Shown: positions 27,482 through 36,917, counted from the first letter of the stretch. The stretch: 64,000 bases of DNA from Halioglobus sp. (GCA_028825045.1 JAPKAY010000002.1:84166-148165); one strand, 5' to 3'. Notes: generated by a model from the letters alone, not told the origin. Translations and numbers: made by a program.

Positions 27482-28594
27482 TCAAAATTCAAACACTTGC
27501 TGGACGTGATTCATACTGGAATCCAGGCTTATCGCCTGCAGCGATTCCGTTTCCGTCAGCCCAGACAGCGTTAACCCAAGTAATCGAACACCTTGAGGCA
27601 CCGGCAGCAGCGGTGTAATTAGCTCATGCGCTATATCAGAAAACTGGCTCTTGTTAGTGAGGTAATGCTCGCCGGACTTACTGCGGGTAATTTGTCGAAA
27701 ATCGGCATATTTTACTTTCAAAATAACCGTGCGACCCCTAACTCGATTATTTTCAATTCGTTGCCACACACCCTCAATAATTTTATGAAGCGCCTCACTC
27801 AACTCGATATCTTTTACGAGATCCTCCCCATAAGTGCGTTCGTAGCCCACGGATTTACGAACGCGATCCGATCGAACTGATCGCTGATCAATACCACGAG
27901 CAGCGTGGTACAGGTAGTCCGCAGACTTTCCAAAGTGCCCAAGCAGGAATTCCATACTTTTATCACGTATATCTGCTCCCGCCGTGATGCCCAGCTTAGC
28001 CATGCGCTCGGCGGTCTTGGGGCCAACACCATAAAAACGGCGTACGGGTAGCGAGGCGACAAACTCCTCCCCCTCGTGTGGCTGAATAACGCAGACACCA
28101 TCAGGCTTGTTTTGATCCGATGCCACCTTGGCCAGGAATTTGTTGTAACTAACTCCGGCACTGGCTGTCAGTCCAGTTTCTCTGTGTATAGCCGACCGGA
28201 TGAGCTGCGCGACGCGGGTGGCGCTGCCAATTTTCTGTTTGTCTTTGGTGACATCAAGATAGGCTTCATCTAGGGAAAGCGGCTCAACGAGGTCGCTATG
28301 ACGAAAAAATATCTCCCGGATTTGTCGCGATACATCGCGATATACCTCAAAGCGCGGCGGTACAAACACCAGAGAAGGACAGCGCCGCGCCGCAGTTACA
28401 GAAGGCATCGCGGAGCGCACACCAAATTCGCGTGCTTCGTAACTGGCTGCAGCGACAACCCCTCTTTTAGCAGACCCGCCCACTGCAACAGGTACACCCT
28501 GCAGTAGCGGATTATCACGTTGCTCCACGCTGGCAAAAAAGGCATCCATATCGATGTGGATGATTTTTCGAATCTGGCACTCGTTGTCGGACAT
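27482..28594 (-). CDS. dinB: DNA polymerase IV
   Basis: A 370-residue Y-family polymerase beginning at ATG 28594. The N terminus reads IHIDMDAFFASVEQRDNP, with the metal-binding Asp of palm motif I; motif YEAREFGVRSAMP, and SLDEAYLDVT with the second catalytic Asp-Glu pair, follow. The helix-hairpin-helix element is VRRFYGVGPKTAERMAKLGI, and the little-finger domain occupies the last 120 residues. It lacks a clear C-terminal beta-clamp motif beyond QVFEF-like residues at the end. Expected role is lesion bypass and stress mutagenesis. No obvious LexA box upstream. Confidence 0.9.
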   Translation of the reverse strand: MSDNECQIRKIIHIDMDAFFASVEQRDNPLLQGVPVAVGGSAKRGVVAAASYEAREFGVRSAMPSVTAARRCPSLVFVPPRFEVYRDVSRQIREIFFRHSDLVEPLSLDEAYLDVTKDKQKIGSATRVAQLIRSAIHRETGLTASAGVSYNKFLAKVASDQNKPDGVCVIQPHEGEEFVASLPVRRFYGVGPKTAERMAKLGITAGADIRDKSMEFLLGHFGKSADYLYHAARGIDQRSVRSDRVRKSVGYERTYGEDLVKDIELSEALHKIIEGVWQRIENNRVRGRTVILKVKYADFRQITRSKSGEHYLTNKSQFSDIAHELITPLLPVPQGVRLLGLTLSGLTETESLQAISLDSSMNHVQQVFEF

Positions 28595-28801
28595 GGTCCT
28601 GATAGTAGTTTTGTTACGCACAGGCCACAACTATCGAAGCAAATATTTTACCGTCAAGGAAGTATCAGAATACTCGGGGTTCTCGATACAGTCGTTGCGA
28701 CTAGACCCTAAGTGGATGGGAAGCTACCAGCGCATCATGCAATTAACACGCACAATAACAAACGGAAGTCATTGCGCACAGAAGGGGTTATCCGCCGAAG
28801 A

Positions 28802-29230
28802 TCAGCCCACCAGGCGTTGACTATGGGGGGAGACAAGGTGAGTTTGCAGATCACTGTCTTGAGAACGAAAGCTGGCTGACGTAAAGCCCAGATACCACAT
28901 CGCCAAACCCGCCGGGAATACCAGCCAGAGATAACTAAATACAATATTGAGATCAGCGCCAAGACTCTCGCCGCCCAAAACCAGACCTCCTGCGACCAAC
29001 TCAAAGGAGCGCGTAGTGATATAGACAACCAAGAGTATCTGCCAAATTCTTTGGGACAAAAATAACTTGTTCACAACATAGCCAAGTAACGATAGCAAAC
29101 TGAAGAAGTGCAGACTCCAGGTCAGATAGTAATAAGGCATGGAAAAGATATCGGCTTGCAGACCATTGGCAAGCCAAAATCCGAAATCAGCCAAGACTAT
29201 CGCAAAATATATCGAGGCAATGATTCTCAT
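28802..29230 (-). CDS. hypothetical membrane protein
   Basis: About 142 residues starting at ATG 29230, which overlaps the stop of the preceding small gene (ATGA), so the longer upstream frame is not used. Four hydrophobic segments (residues about 3-20, 28-50, 58-75, 90-115) cover most of the chain, with YYYLTWSLHFFSLLSLLGYVVNKLF a distinctive block. The C terminus is polar (SFRSQDSDLQTHL). Family not recognised. Confidence 0.55.
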   Translation of the reverse strand: MRIIASIYFAIVLADFGFWLANGLQADIFSMPYYYLTWSLHFFSLLSLLGYVVNKLFLSQRIWQILLVVYITTRSFELVAGGLVLGGESLGADLNIVFSYLWLVFPAGLAMWYLGFTSASFRSQDSDLQTHLVSPHSQRLVG

Positions 29231-29394
29231 CGGGCGAGAGTGGAAATGGACATGCCTACCGAGATAATACAAATGGCACTGAGCACTGCGCCTACCAGGA
29301 ACCGGCTCGTATAAATTTCCGACTTGCCTACGACTTCGGAAGAGGGGTTATTCAGCCACTCGGTGTTATAACGGGCAATTCTTTGTATATTCAT
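29227..29394 (-). CDS. small single-span membrane protein (55 residues), translationally coupled
   Basis: From ATG 29394 the minus strand encodes a 55-residue protein, MNIQRIARYNTEW... with one membrane segment (FLVGAVLSAICIISVGM, about residues 32-48) and a short cytoplasmic tail STLAR. Its TGA overlaps the start of the downstream membrane gene by 4 bases, which supports both the frame and translation. It was too short to be picked up by a length threshold of 60 residues. A CTTTGCGCAAAG palindrome lies 49 bases upstream. Function unknown. Confidence 0.55.
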   Translation of the reverse strand: MNIQRIARYNTEWLNNPSSEVVGKSEIYTSRFLVGAVLSAICIISVGMSISTLAR

Positions 29395-29442
29395 ACGCTT
29401 ATGCCTATAAAAAGTAACGTCCTTGTCTCCTTTGCACAGATC

Positions 29443-29454
29443 CTTTGCGCAAAG
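29443..29454. promoter_or_regulatory. perfect 12-bp palindrome upstream of the small membrane gene
   Basis: CTTTGCGCAAAG reads the same on both strands, in the 300-base gap (29395-29698) before the small membrane gene. It may be an operator for the two-gene membrane unit. A separate weak hairpin (29614-29635) near the end of the aldehyde dehydrogenase gene has no T-tract. Nothing else is seen in the gap. Confidence 0.3.
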
Positions 29455-29698
29455 TTCCTAGAAAGAACGAAATATAGTGCAATACTACGAGCGTATCTAT
29501 AAGCCATTTGGCCTAAACCATAGCTTAGTCTCAGTAGGCTGAATGCCTGCTACCCATGTCAAATACAGGTGGATCCTAACCGGTAACCAGGATTGAAAGA
29601 TGATTCTTCCGGGGAAGGGAGCGCAATGCCCCTTCAGCAATGGGAAAGAAAACCTAATTTCAACGGACTGACTGAATACCAGTAAATACTGCGGGCAT

Positions 29699-31129
29699 CT
29701 ATTTTTTTATCTGACTCGCCAATAGTTTGTCGAGCTTTGCAGTATTGTAAGGAGGGTTAGTACCCGCAAGTTTCGGCAGATTAAGCCAGCCTTGTTTATA
29801 GACACTGCGCGCATGACTGAATGTCCTAAATCCATCGTATCCCTGATAATTTCCCATACCGCTGTTACCGACTCCACCAAAAGGCAGATCGATATTGGAG
29901 ACATGCATGATGACGTCATTGAGAGTAACGCCACCAGACTGGGTATTCTCAAGCACGTATTGTTGCTCGGCTTTGTCATCACCAAAGTAGTAGAGGCCCA
30001 GAGGGTGTGGTCGATCGGCAATATAATCGATACAGTCCGACATTTTTTTATAGCTTTTCACAATCATAATGGGCCCAAATATTTCATCCTGCATCACATT
30101 CAAATTCTCACCAGGGTCGACGATGAGGTGCATAGGTATACGTTGCTCCTCCGCGTTGTGAGCGTCCAGGGATAGCGGCTCTACTCGTGTACCTGCCTGC
30201 TTTGACTCATCGATATATCCGGTAATACGCGCGTAGTGTCGTGAATTAATCATAGCAACATAATCCGCATTTCCAGAGACAGTTGGAAACATACTTTGAA
30301 ATGTATCTCGGGCAGCATCGATAAATTTTTCCAACTCAGCTTCAGGAACAAAAACATAGTCCGGTGATAGGCAAACCTGCCCGGAATTCATCGCTTTTCC
30401 AGCGATAATCGCCCCCGCCGTTTTCGCGATATCGGCGCTCTGACTGACTAGCGTTGGCGACTTGCCTCCCAACTCCAGCGTCACCGGGGTGAGGTTTTGC
30501 GATGCTGCCTGCATCACCATTTTTCCGATACTGGTGGCTCCAGTGAAAATGATATGGTCCAGCTTCAGCGCTGAAAACGCACCGCCGATTTCCGGGCCAC
30601 CATTCACCACCACTATCTCGTCGTCAGCAAAATACTGTTGGAACAGTTTCTCCAGAAGCGCAGCCGTTTTTGGATTGAATTCCGATGGTTTAATCATCAC
30701 CCGGTTTCCGGCTGCCAGTGCGTTTGCCAGTGGGTGGAAAATCATGGCCATGGGAAAATTCCAGGGCGACATAATGCCAACAACGCCCAGCGGCTGAAAC
30801 TCAAGACGCGCCTGCGCGCCAAATAAACCCATGGGGAACATGGCGGTACGTTTCTCTGGCTTCATCCATTTTTCGACATGTTTGATCGCATGTTTTAAGT
30901 GACCGATCGGCATCATCACATCCGTAAACCTACTGAGGTAAGGCGAGCGGCCCCCATAGTCTTCGTCCAACGCAATTACCAGGTCATCCTGGTTCTCAAC
31001 CAGCAGGTCGATACAGCGTTGCAACCGCTCCTTGCGTGTATTGGCATTGGGAAATCCGCCGGCGCGCTGTGCATCGCGCAAGCGCTGTAATTGGGCCTGC
31101 ATCAAGTTTGGGGTCACTGCTGAATTCAT
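29699..31129 (-). CDS. coniferyl-aldehyde-dehydrogenase-type ALDH
   Basis: A 476-residue NAD(P)-dependent aldehyde dehydrogenase. Catalytic Cys is in NSGQVCLSPDYV (about residue 251), the general-base Glu in LELGGKSP, and the cofactor site in FTGATSIGKMV. The N terminus (LRDAQRAGGFPNANTRKERL) and GVVGIMSPWNFPMAMIFHPLANALAAGN are typical of the class 3 / CalB-like branch that oxidises coniferyl, aromatic or long-chain aldehydes. No signal peptide. Divergent from the DapB-like gene. It fits a role in aldehyde detoxification or alkane/aromatic catabolism. Confidence 0.85.
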   Translation of the reverse strand: MNSAVTPNLMQAQLQRLRDAQRAGGFPNANTRKERLQRCIDLLVENQDDLVIALDEDYGGRSPYLSRFTDVMMPIGHLKHAIKHVEKWMKPEKRTAMFPMGLFGAQARLEFQPLGVVGIMSPWNFPMAMIFHPLANALAAGNRVMIKPSEFNPKTAALLEKLFQQYFADDEIVVVNGGPEIGGAFSALKLDHIIFTGATSIGKMVMQAASQNLTPVTLELGGKSPTLVSQSADIAKTAGAIIAGKAMNSGQVCLSPDYVFVPEAELEKFIDAARDTFQSMFPTVSGNADYVAMINSRHYARITGYIDESKQAGTRVEPLSLDAHNAEEQRIPMHLIVDPGENLNVMQDEIFGPIMIVKSYKKMSDCIDYIADRPHPLGLYYFGDDKAEQQYVLENTQSGGVTLNDVIMHVSNIDLPFGGVGNSGMGNYQGYDGFRTFSHARSVYKQGWLNLPKLAGTNPPYNTAKLDKLLASQIKK

Positions 31130-31329
31130 CGGGTGATTCCTGTTTTAACTAAGCATTGTGCTGTTGTTGACACTGGGAGGTAAGTCACAAGTTTAGCGCT
31201 CGATGCCTGGGTAATCCAGTCCGTCGTTCGAACTGCCCATCACTAAGTTGATCATTTGTAATGGGATGGATTCTCGCCTCAACTGGCGGTAGCATGTTCA
31301 CTTTAATTTCAAAAAAAGGAACCGTAATA

Positions 31330-32403
31330 ATGAGTAAATACAAGGTCATACAATGGGCCACCGGCGTGGTGGGAACAGCCGCGCTGAAAGGCGTGATACG
31401 CCACCCTAAACTTGAACTGGTGGGTGTCAAAGTCTATAGCGATGAGAAGGCAGGCAAGGATGCGGGCGAACTCGCAGGGCTCCAGAACACAGGAATAGCG
31501 GCGATCCAGGATATCGATGCAATAATCGCCATGGAAGCAGATTGTGTTCTTTACTGCCCGATGCCCTGGGATGTTGCAGAAATATGTCGTCTGCTGGAAT
31601 CGGGCAAACACGTCATTACACCCTGCCCCTACTGGTACCCTTTCTTCCAGGACAAGGAGGCAGCCGACCAGCTGCAGGCAGCCTGTCAATCGGGCAAAGT
31701 GAACTTTCATGCCTCCGGCTGCAACCCCGGTGGAATCGCTGAGCGTTTCCCGCTGACGTTTACCGGATGGTGCAATCGCATTGACCGTATCACCATGACT
31801 GAATGTGGTGATTGCAGGACCTACAGTTCAGAAGGCGTCATTAGGGAGCTAATGAACCTGGGTAAGACACCCGAAGAGGCGGAAAACAATCCGATCAAGG
31901 AAATGCTGAAAGCTTTTTGGTATGAGCCGATAGAAATGATCGCGGAGGGGCTGGGTTCCGAAGTGGTGGAATACGAAGCCAGGCATAATTATATTCTCGC
32001 CAATCAGGATATCGACACGGCAGTGGGCGTTATCGAGAAAGACACCATCGCACTGAATAACTATTTGCACATCGGACGCACGCGCGAGGGTACGGAGATC
32101 ATTCAGGAGCAGATCTGGTATATGGATGACATCGAGCAAACGCGCTTGCAGAAAACCATGGATATTCCGCGACGATCTGGCTGGCGCATAAAAATAGAAG
32201 GCGATGTAAACCTTATTGTCGACATCGGTTTTCCGCCCGAACTTTCGCAAGAAGAACACGTGGCTCAAGGCATGAGCACCACGGGGTTTCACCTGGTCAA
32301 TTCCGTTCCCACGGTCTGCGATGCCAGTGACTATGGCATCAAGACCTACCTGGATCTGCCCATGGTCACGGGCTGCATGGGAAACCACTCGGTCACCCGG
32401 TAG
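31330..32403 (+). CDS. DapB-like / 2,4-diaminopentanoate-dehydrogenase-type oxidoreductase
   Basis: A 357-residue Rossmann protein. The start at ATG 31330 follows AGGA and puts MSKYKVIQWATGVVGTAAL first, which is the nucleotide motif G-x-V-G. The second domain has HASGCNPGGIAERFPLTFTGWC, a segment conserved in the dihydrodipicolinate reductase-like group that lacks the canonical DapB catalytic pair. This family is common in marine gammaproteobacteria near sterol and aromatic genes. The adjacent divergent aldehyde dehydrogenase suggests a shared regulon, though the actual substrate is unknown. Confidence 0.78.
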   Translation: MSKYKVIQWATGVVGTAALKGVIRHPKLELVGVKVYSDEKAGKDAGELAGLQNTGIAAIQDIDAIIAMEADCVLYCPMPWDVAEICRLLESGKHVITPCPYWYPFFQDKEAADQLQAACQSGKVNFHASGCNPGGIAERFPLTFTGWCNRIDRITMTECGDCRTYSSEGVIRELMNLGKTPEEAENNPIKEMLKAFWYEPIEMIAEGLGSEVVEYEARHNYILANQDIDTAVGVIEKDTIALNNYLHIGRTREGTEIIQEQIWYMDDIEQTRLQKTMDIPRRSGWRIKIEGDVNLIVDIGFPPELSQEEHVAQGMSTTGFHLVNSVPTVCDASDYGIKTYLDLPMVTGCMGNHSVTR

Positions 32404-32434
32404 CGACTGCGCTTAATACGTTCCAGAGACAATA

Positions 32435-32457
32435 CCTTACCCTTCGTACAGGTAAGG
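32435..32457. terminator. hairpin between convergent genes
   Basis: CCTTACC (32435-32441) and GGTAAGG (32451-32457) pair around a 9-base loop between the stop of the DapB-like gene and the stop of the transglycosylase gene. It is a possible two-way terminator, but no strong T-run follows on either strand. Confidence 0.4.
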
Positions 32458-32479
32458 GAAACGTCCCGGTAACACATAC

Positions 32480-33217
32480 TCAGTTGGCATCTGCCTGGGA
32501 CACCCAGCGTCCACTGAACGTTTTGACAAGCGCTTTTTTGTACCGGTCATGCAGAATTTTTACGCGTTCAACATAGGTCTGGGTTTCCTCATAAGGCGGG
32601 ATACCCCCATGCCGCTTTACTGCACCTGGTCCGGCGTTGTATGCCGCCGTGGCCAACAGTGTATTGCCTCCGTTTTCCTCAAGGAGCCAGGCGAGATATC
32701 GTACACCTCCATGAATATTTTCCTCAGGCGACAAGGCATTTATAACACCCATATCTTTGGCCGTAGCGGGCATTAACTGCATCAAACCCAAGGCACCTTT
32801 TTTTGACTTTGCACCCGGCTTAAAAGCAGATTCGGCATGTATCACAGCACGCACTAATGCCGGGTCTACGCGGTACTTTTTTGCTGCCTCATTAATGGCA
32901 AAACGATACGCCTTCAGTCGTAGAGGAATATTGTACCAATCCACATTTGATTTGAGATTACAGGCAAAGCAGGACAACTGATATATTTCATAGCGCCTGC
33001 CAACGGGTGCGCGATCAGAGAATGACCGCACTCCATCTTTATTCATGTACTTAAATATTTTGACTTCCGTTGGCTCTGAACTACCTTCTTGCCCGGCCTT
33101 AACATTGGACAAGAGTATTGTGCCGCTGTCAGCCGCAGCACAAGTGGCCAAAAGCAAAAGAGCCAGCCCCACAACCACAGGGAAATATCTCGCTCGAAAA
33201 TACTTCGTTATTATCAT
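32480..33217 (-). CDS. lytic transglycosylase (SLT domain) with DUF4124 segment
   Basis: About 245 residues from ATG 33217. A signal peptide (FPVVVGLALLLLATCAA-ADS) precedes a short DUF4124-like stretch, VKIFKYMNKDGVRSFSDRAPVGRRYE, and then an SLT domain: ALVRAVIHAESAFKPGAKSKKGALGLMQLMPATA with the catalytic Glu, GGVRYLAWLL, and the terminal ATAAYNAGPGAVKRHGG. Two cysteines (SCFACN) lie between. Expected to cleave peptidoglycan to anhydromuropeptides in the periplasm. Downstream of the channel pseudogene on the same strand, separated by a palindrome. Confidence 0.87.
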   Translation of the reverse strand: MIITKYFRARYFPVVVGLALLLLATCAAADSGTILLSNVKAGQEGSSEPTEVKIFKYMNKDGVRSFSDRAPVGRRYEIYQLSCFACNLKSNVDWYNIPLRLKAYRFAINEAAKKYRVDPALVRAVIHAESAFKPGAKSKKGALGLMQLMPATAKDMGVINALSPEENIHGGVRYLAWLLEENGGNTLLATAAYNAGPGAVKRHGGIPPYEETQTYVERVKILHDRYKKALVKTFSGRWVSQADAN

Positions 33218-33321
33218 AAGGGTAATTGTAGCCCAGCGCGTGGGCAGAGACACCGGAAAGTAGACTCAAAAAAAGTAAAGAGTCCACATTGTTGATGCTT
33301 CAGCACAGAGCAACTTCACCG

Positions 33322-33340
33322 CTGGTTAGGACCTAACCAG
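33322..33340. terminator. near-loopless palindrome at the 3' end of the channel pseudogene
   Basis: CTGGTTAGG (33322-33330) and CCTAACCAG (33332-33340) are perfect complements around a single base; as RNA a 7-bp stem with a 5-base loop is likely. It overlaps the channel stop codon and could stop its transcription before the transglycosylase, although no T-tract follows. Confidence 0.4.
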
Positions 33341-34405
33341 TGCTATGGATAAAAATGCCTGCTATCAAGTTGATCAGAAGATAGACAACCTGGAACATGT
33401 ATCGACAATGCCAATCCACTCGATTCCCTTCGGCGTACCGGCCCTTATTATCCAGAGCCGCCACTATCAGGTTGACCGCAACACTGGCGCACATGGTCAA
33501 AAAGCTGATTATCATGAAGGACATTAATACTGTCAGATAAGCGATCTTCGGAAGGTCTGCACTGAACATAATTTGATAAGCCACTAACGTGAGTATACCA
33601 ATAAAATAAATGTCCTTGGTCATCCACTGAGGATCGATCCATCTAGAACACTGACCACGACAACATGACAAATATCACGACTGGGAGCACCACCAGTCTA
33701 AGGGTGTACCAGGGGTTTCGTTCTATATCGACTTGCACTCGAAGCGCGCTCAAATATTTGTCTTTGCCATCAAGGTAATGCGACTCGCACTCGACCCCAG
33801 AGGTCGATAACTGAGGCGTCCGCCACTGCGGCACACGAACTTGATGATAGCGGCCTTCCCAAGTACCACTAGTACTATCGTCAGGGCGGAGCACCACTTG
33901 CTGACTATCAAACCCCAGTACCTCGAAGAGGATGGTCAGTTGCTGTTGGTCAAATGGGTAGCGCGCAAGTTTGAGGGATGACTTCGCAGCCGCATCGATT
34001 TCCTCCGTGTAATAAATATCCCCCTCAGGGGTTATCCGCAACATCACAGCTTCGCGATCAAATCGTCCTGCTTCATTCGCTAGATATACTTGAGGCCACC
34101 ACCCACTAAACACCTCGTTGAACTGATAACTGCCCTGATAATAAAGCTGATCGTAGCCGGTTTTAGCAGGGTCAAATGCCAGCCGGTCGTCATGCCAATG
34201 CATACTAAGGACACCCTCAAAATCAAATGTCTCCGCTTCTTCATTAATCCCGTTGATGTTGCTTAGAAGAAAACCAATGTCGACAACAATTGGCCCGTCT
34301 TCACTGGGAGGCCCAGCCGCGTTATTCTTCGCCTGCGTGCCAAATGCAAACAGACAGAGCAATACAAGAATTCCGCTACGACAAAAAAAACAGCATTTTT
34401 TTCAC
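33333..34405 (-). pseudogene. pentameric ligand-gated ion channel (pLGIC) gene, disrupted
   Basis: Two overlapping frames together make a full prokaryotic pLGIC: extracellular domain (ARYPFDQQQLTILFEVLGFD is the canonical Y/F-P-F-D-x-Q signature; no Cys-loop, as in GLIC/ELIC), then M1 (LRLVVLPVVIFVMLSWSVF), M2 (FIGILTLVAYQ), M3 (SFMIISFLTMCASVAVNLIV) and M4 at the C terminus. The frames join at the M1-M2 loop where a TAG (33643-33645) stands in place of the Trp codon expected in W-S-V-F-W-M-D, followed by a tandem GATC duplication (33632-33639) that shifts the frame. Near the start, an A8/T8 run (34383-34390) also puts the natural start (GTG 34405 or ATG 34396) out of frame with the signal peptide. 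Confidence 0.8.
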
Positions 34406-34499
34406 ATTACCCAGCCTTACGTCTGTGCGGATTAAAGCACATGAAAAATCCGGTTATTCTCCCGCACTCTTCTCTCTTTTTGATGCGAAGCGCTCTTTT

Positions 34500-35090
34500 T
34501 TAATCACTACACAGAATTTTCATTTTTCGTCTGGCCAGATCGATTTCGTTCGCAGTCTTTGCATTCACCAGTTGTTGCTTGGCGTTATGGCACTCGACGG
34601 CTTCTTGCTGAAAGCTGTCATGCAGCTCCTCTCGGGCACGCGCCGATGCCGATTCGCATGCGGTAGGGCTCATCCTGCGCACATTCGCTGTGCTTCCAGT
34701 CTCTTCGACGGTCACACAGTCGCCGATGCGAATTTCAGTTTGGTCTGTAATCACACGGATGGAATTTCCGTCACTCGTATTAACAGTATACGCAATGGCA
34801 TTACGGTCTCCCTGCGCAACGGCTGCCACAGCTCCGCCACCAGCGGCTCCCAAGAGAGTGTTACGCACTTTCTTGCTCGACGATTTTCCAACACCTGTCA
34901 GCAGTCCGAGCGCACCACCAATTAACGCACCGGTGCCTGCGTCTGATTGCTCTTTCACCTGCTGTGCATTCGTAACAATACCTGTTGTAGTCCTGACTGA
35001 TTGGCCTGCTTTCTGCGCAAATGAGGGCGCGGTGGTCAGCAACACTGATATTGATATGATCGAAATTACCCTAGTTCTAAATGCCGTCAT
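34500..35090 (-). CDS. glycine-zipper envelope protein, hypothetical
   Basis: A 196-residue exported protein with a signal peptide ending PSFAQ. It contains a Gly/Ala-rich zipper (GTGALIGGALGLLTG and LLGAAGGGAVAAVAQG), usual in outer-membrane SmpA/OmlA- or Rcn-like lipoproteins, and then a beta segment (YTVNTSDGNSIRVITDQTEIRIGDCVTVEE) close to the glycine-zipper 2TM family. Three cysteines appear in the last third. A T6 stretch just before the start of the downstream pseudogene is noted. Function unknown. Confidence 0.6.
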   Translation of the reverse strand: MTAFRTRVISIISISVLLTTAPSFAQKAGQSVRTTTGIVTNAQQVKEQSDAGTGALIGGALGLLTGVGKSSSKKVRNTLLGAAGGGAVAAVAQGDRNAIAYTVNTSDGNSIRVITDQTEIRIGDCVTVEETGSTANVRRMSPTACESASARAREELHDSFQQEAVECHNAKQQLVNAKTANEIDLARRKMKILCSD

Positions 35091-35545
35091 TGGAGGCGCT
35101 CCTTATCAGACGATGTTATGAAAATATGTGGTTTTTTTTGTCTGTACCGTTATACAGCAGACTTGCAGACCCAGCGAGAAGAATTCGAGGTAGCCGTCAT
35201 CCCACTATTTTCCCTTGACCTGATACTTGTCTATCGGCTTCTGCTTGACGGTCGCGCGCATCTCTAACTTGTTCTGTGGGTATTAGCTAAATTGCGCAGG
35301 TGACAGTGCCTCCCGCAGCCCCTTCACCAGGCGTAGTATTTTTCAGTCTTTCGAGGTGCACCAGCGCAGAGCTAGCAACAAAGAGAATGAGTATCTAGAC
35401 CAAGGCAAAGCTCGATATTTTCCGGGCTGGCTAAGCATAGAACCGCTATGAACCTGTTGACTATTACCTCAATCCTATGAAGTATGGCAGGTAAGACTCC
35501 ACCATTGAGCAGGTAGCTCTAAATTGGAGCAGCGGGGAAGTCAGC
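35091..35545. other. 455-base gap without a supported gene
   Basis: No start codon with ribosome site and no long frame is found on either strand. Two short minus-strand fragments look mildly coding-like (one ending KYQVKGK-stop near 35206-35275, one ending in GGTVTCAI-stop near 35290), which may be traces of lost genes. I would not annotate either. Confidence 0.3.
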
Positions 35546-36061
35546 GTGCAGGAACACCAGTACAGCTTCGAGATCGATGCCAGTCCAGAGGAAATTTGGG
35601 CAGTGTTTTGGGACAAAAAAACCGGTGATGTCATGGAGCATGGCAACCTGCGAATTGAAATATTGCACGGTGGCGACGAAAAGGGAGAAGGCCTGATCAG
35701 GCATTGCCGTTTCCCCGTTCCGAGGTACTTACTTTCCGGCGGCCAGGCACAATCATGGGAATGGATAACGCAGGTTAAAGCATTTGAGTCTTGGCGCTAC
35801 GATGCCGTAGGGAAGCCGTTATGGTCAAGGGCTACCGGATGGACCCGGCTGGAGTCTTTGGGTAGTGCGCGTACGCGCGTACACTTTCGCGAGACCTATC
35901 ATGTGTTTAATCCAGTCATGCGTTTTTTCCTCGAAAGGCTTGTCCATAAGGCCATTTCAAAAGACAACGATCGTAAAATAAAATCAGGCATTATTGGCGG
36001 CCTCAAAGCCCGTTCCCGCAAGCTAGGCCAATCAGTTGAATCCCCGGCGCCTGAACGCTAA
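35546..36061 (+). CDS. SRPBCC-family (START-like) protein
   Basis: A 171-residue protein from GTG 35546. The pattern FEIDASPEEIWAVFWD at the N terminus, the middle strand GEGLIRHCRFPV, and the long C-terminal amphipathic helix (FLERLVHKAISKDNDRKIKSGIIGGLKARSRKL) are those of the SRPBCC ligand-binding fold. These proteins bind hydrophobic ligands or act as cyclases. The stop is 4 bases before the nitroreductase ATG, so the two genes probably form one transcript. Confidence 0.7.
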   Translation: MQEHQYSFEIDASPEEIWAVFWDKKTGDVMEHGNLRIEILHGGDEKGEGLIRHCRFPVPRYLLSGGQAQSWEWITQVKAFESWRYDAVGKPLWSRATGWTRLESLGSARTRVHFRETYHVFNPVMRFFLERLVHKAISKDNDRKIKSGIIGGLKARSRKLGQSVESPAPER

Positions 36062-36065
36062 TTCA

Positions 36066-36761
36066 ATGCCAGAAACAACACTACACGACGCCATTTTTTC
36101 CTTACGCGCAATGCGACGCCTCAAAACCGATCCCATACCAAGCGCGGACTTACGTTATCTCGTCGAGGCCGCGACGATGGCCTGTAGTCCAGGTAACAGC
36201 CAACCCTGGACGTTTTTAATCATTACCGATGATGCTCAGAAAAGGCGAGTCGCAGAGATTTATCGAAGTGTCGGTATCAGGGCGATTCAGAAAGGTGCGC
36301 TAGCCAGTGGTGTGCTAAGTGACGAAGAAGAAAAAGTCTACCAAAATGCCATGATCCTCGTGGACAACCTACAAAACGCACCTGCGCTAATACTTTGTTG
36401 TTTGGAGGCGGGGCTTCAATCAAACAAGAGCCCCCAGCCAGAAAGGAGTCCTCAGTCAACAGGCATCCAACAATCTACCTACTACGGCTCGATATACCCT
36501 GCTATTCAAAACCTGATGCTCGCAGCCCGTTCGAAGGGCATTGGCTCAACCATGACCACCCTGCACAAAGCGCGCGAGCAAGACATCAAAACCGTATTGG
36601 GTATTCCGGACGATATAGACACTATCGCGCTAATCCCTCTGGGCTACCCCCTGGGGAAATGGGGAAGGCCGAAGCGGAAACCACCGCATGCTGTGACATT
36701 TTGGAATAACTGGGGTGAAACCTCTGGCGTCACCGACGCCACGGGCGATGCCAAAGAGTAA
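36066..36761 (+). CDS. nitroreductase-family FMN protein
   Basis: A 231-residue protein whose ATG 36066 sits directly after the SRPBCC stop. It shows the NfnB-like features AIFSLRAMRRLKTDPIPSADLRYLVEAATMACSPGNSQPW (FMN-binding R-x-M-R and S-x-N-x-Q-P-W), GSIYPAIQNLMLAARSKGIGSTMTTLHK (dimer helix) and IPLGYPLGKWGRP near the end. It probably reduces a nitro or quinone group, or is a dehydrogenase-type member. A short extra segment (SNKSPQPERSPQSTG) is inserted in mid-sequence. Cytoplasmic. Confidence 0.83.
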   Translation: MPETTLHDAIFSLRAMRRLKTDPIPSADLRYLVEAATMACSPGNSQPWTFLIITDDAQKRRVAEIYRSVGIRAIQKGALASGVLSDEEEKVYQNAMILVDNLQNAPALILCCLEAGLQSNKSPQPERSPQSTGIQQSTYYGSIYPAIQNLMLAARSKGIGSTMTTLHKAREQDIKTVLGIPDDIDTIALIPLGYPLGKWGRPKRKPPHAVTFWNNWGETSGVTDATGDAKE

Positions 36762-36917
36762 TCAGGCTCGTCGAGATAAAATTACTGGCACCAATTTTTC
36801 CACGCGGCAATATTCGCGCCTGGATGCACGCAGCGAGCGTTCAACACACATACCCGCTTGTCAGCATCGTGCATGGTATCGCCACCGGTCTGACGCGCTT
36901 ATGGGGAAAAAACACTT

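Noticed and set aside
29614..29635. Terminator after the aldehyde dehydrogenase
   Set aside because: A 6-bp stem with no T-tract, too weak to call.
31309..31710. Minus-strand frame opposite the DapB-like gene
   Set aside because: It is the shadow of a well-supported gene.
34383..34390. Homopolymer as a phase-variation switch
   Set aside because: Possible in principle, but the downstream stop and duplication already disable the channel, so a functional switch is unlikely.
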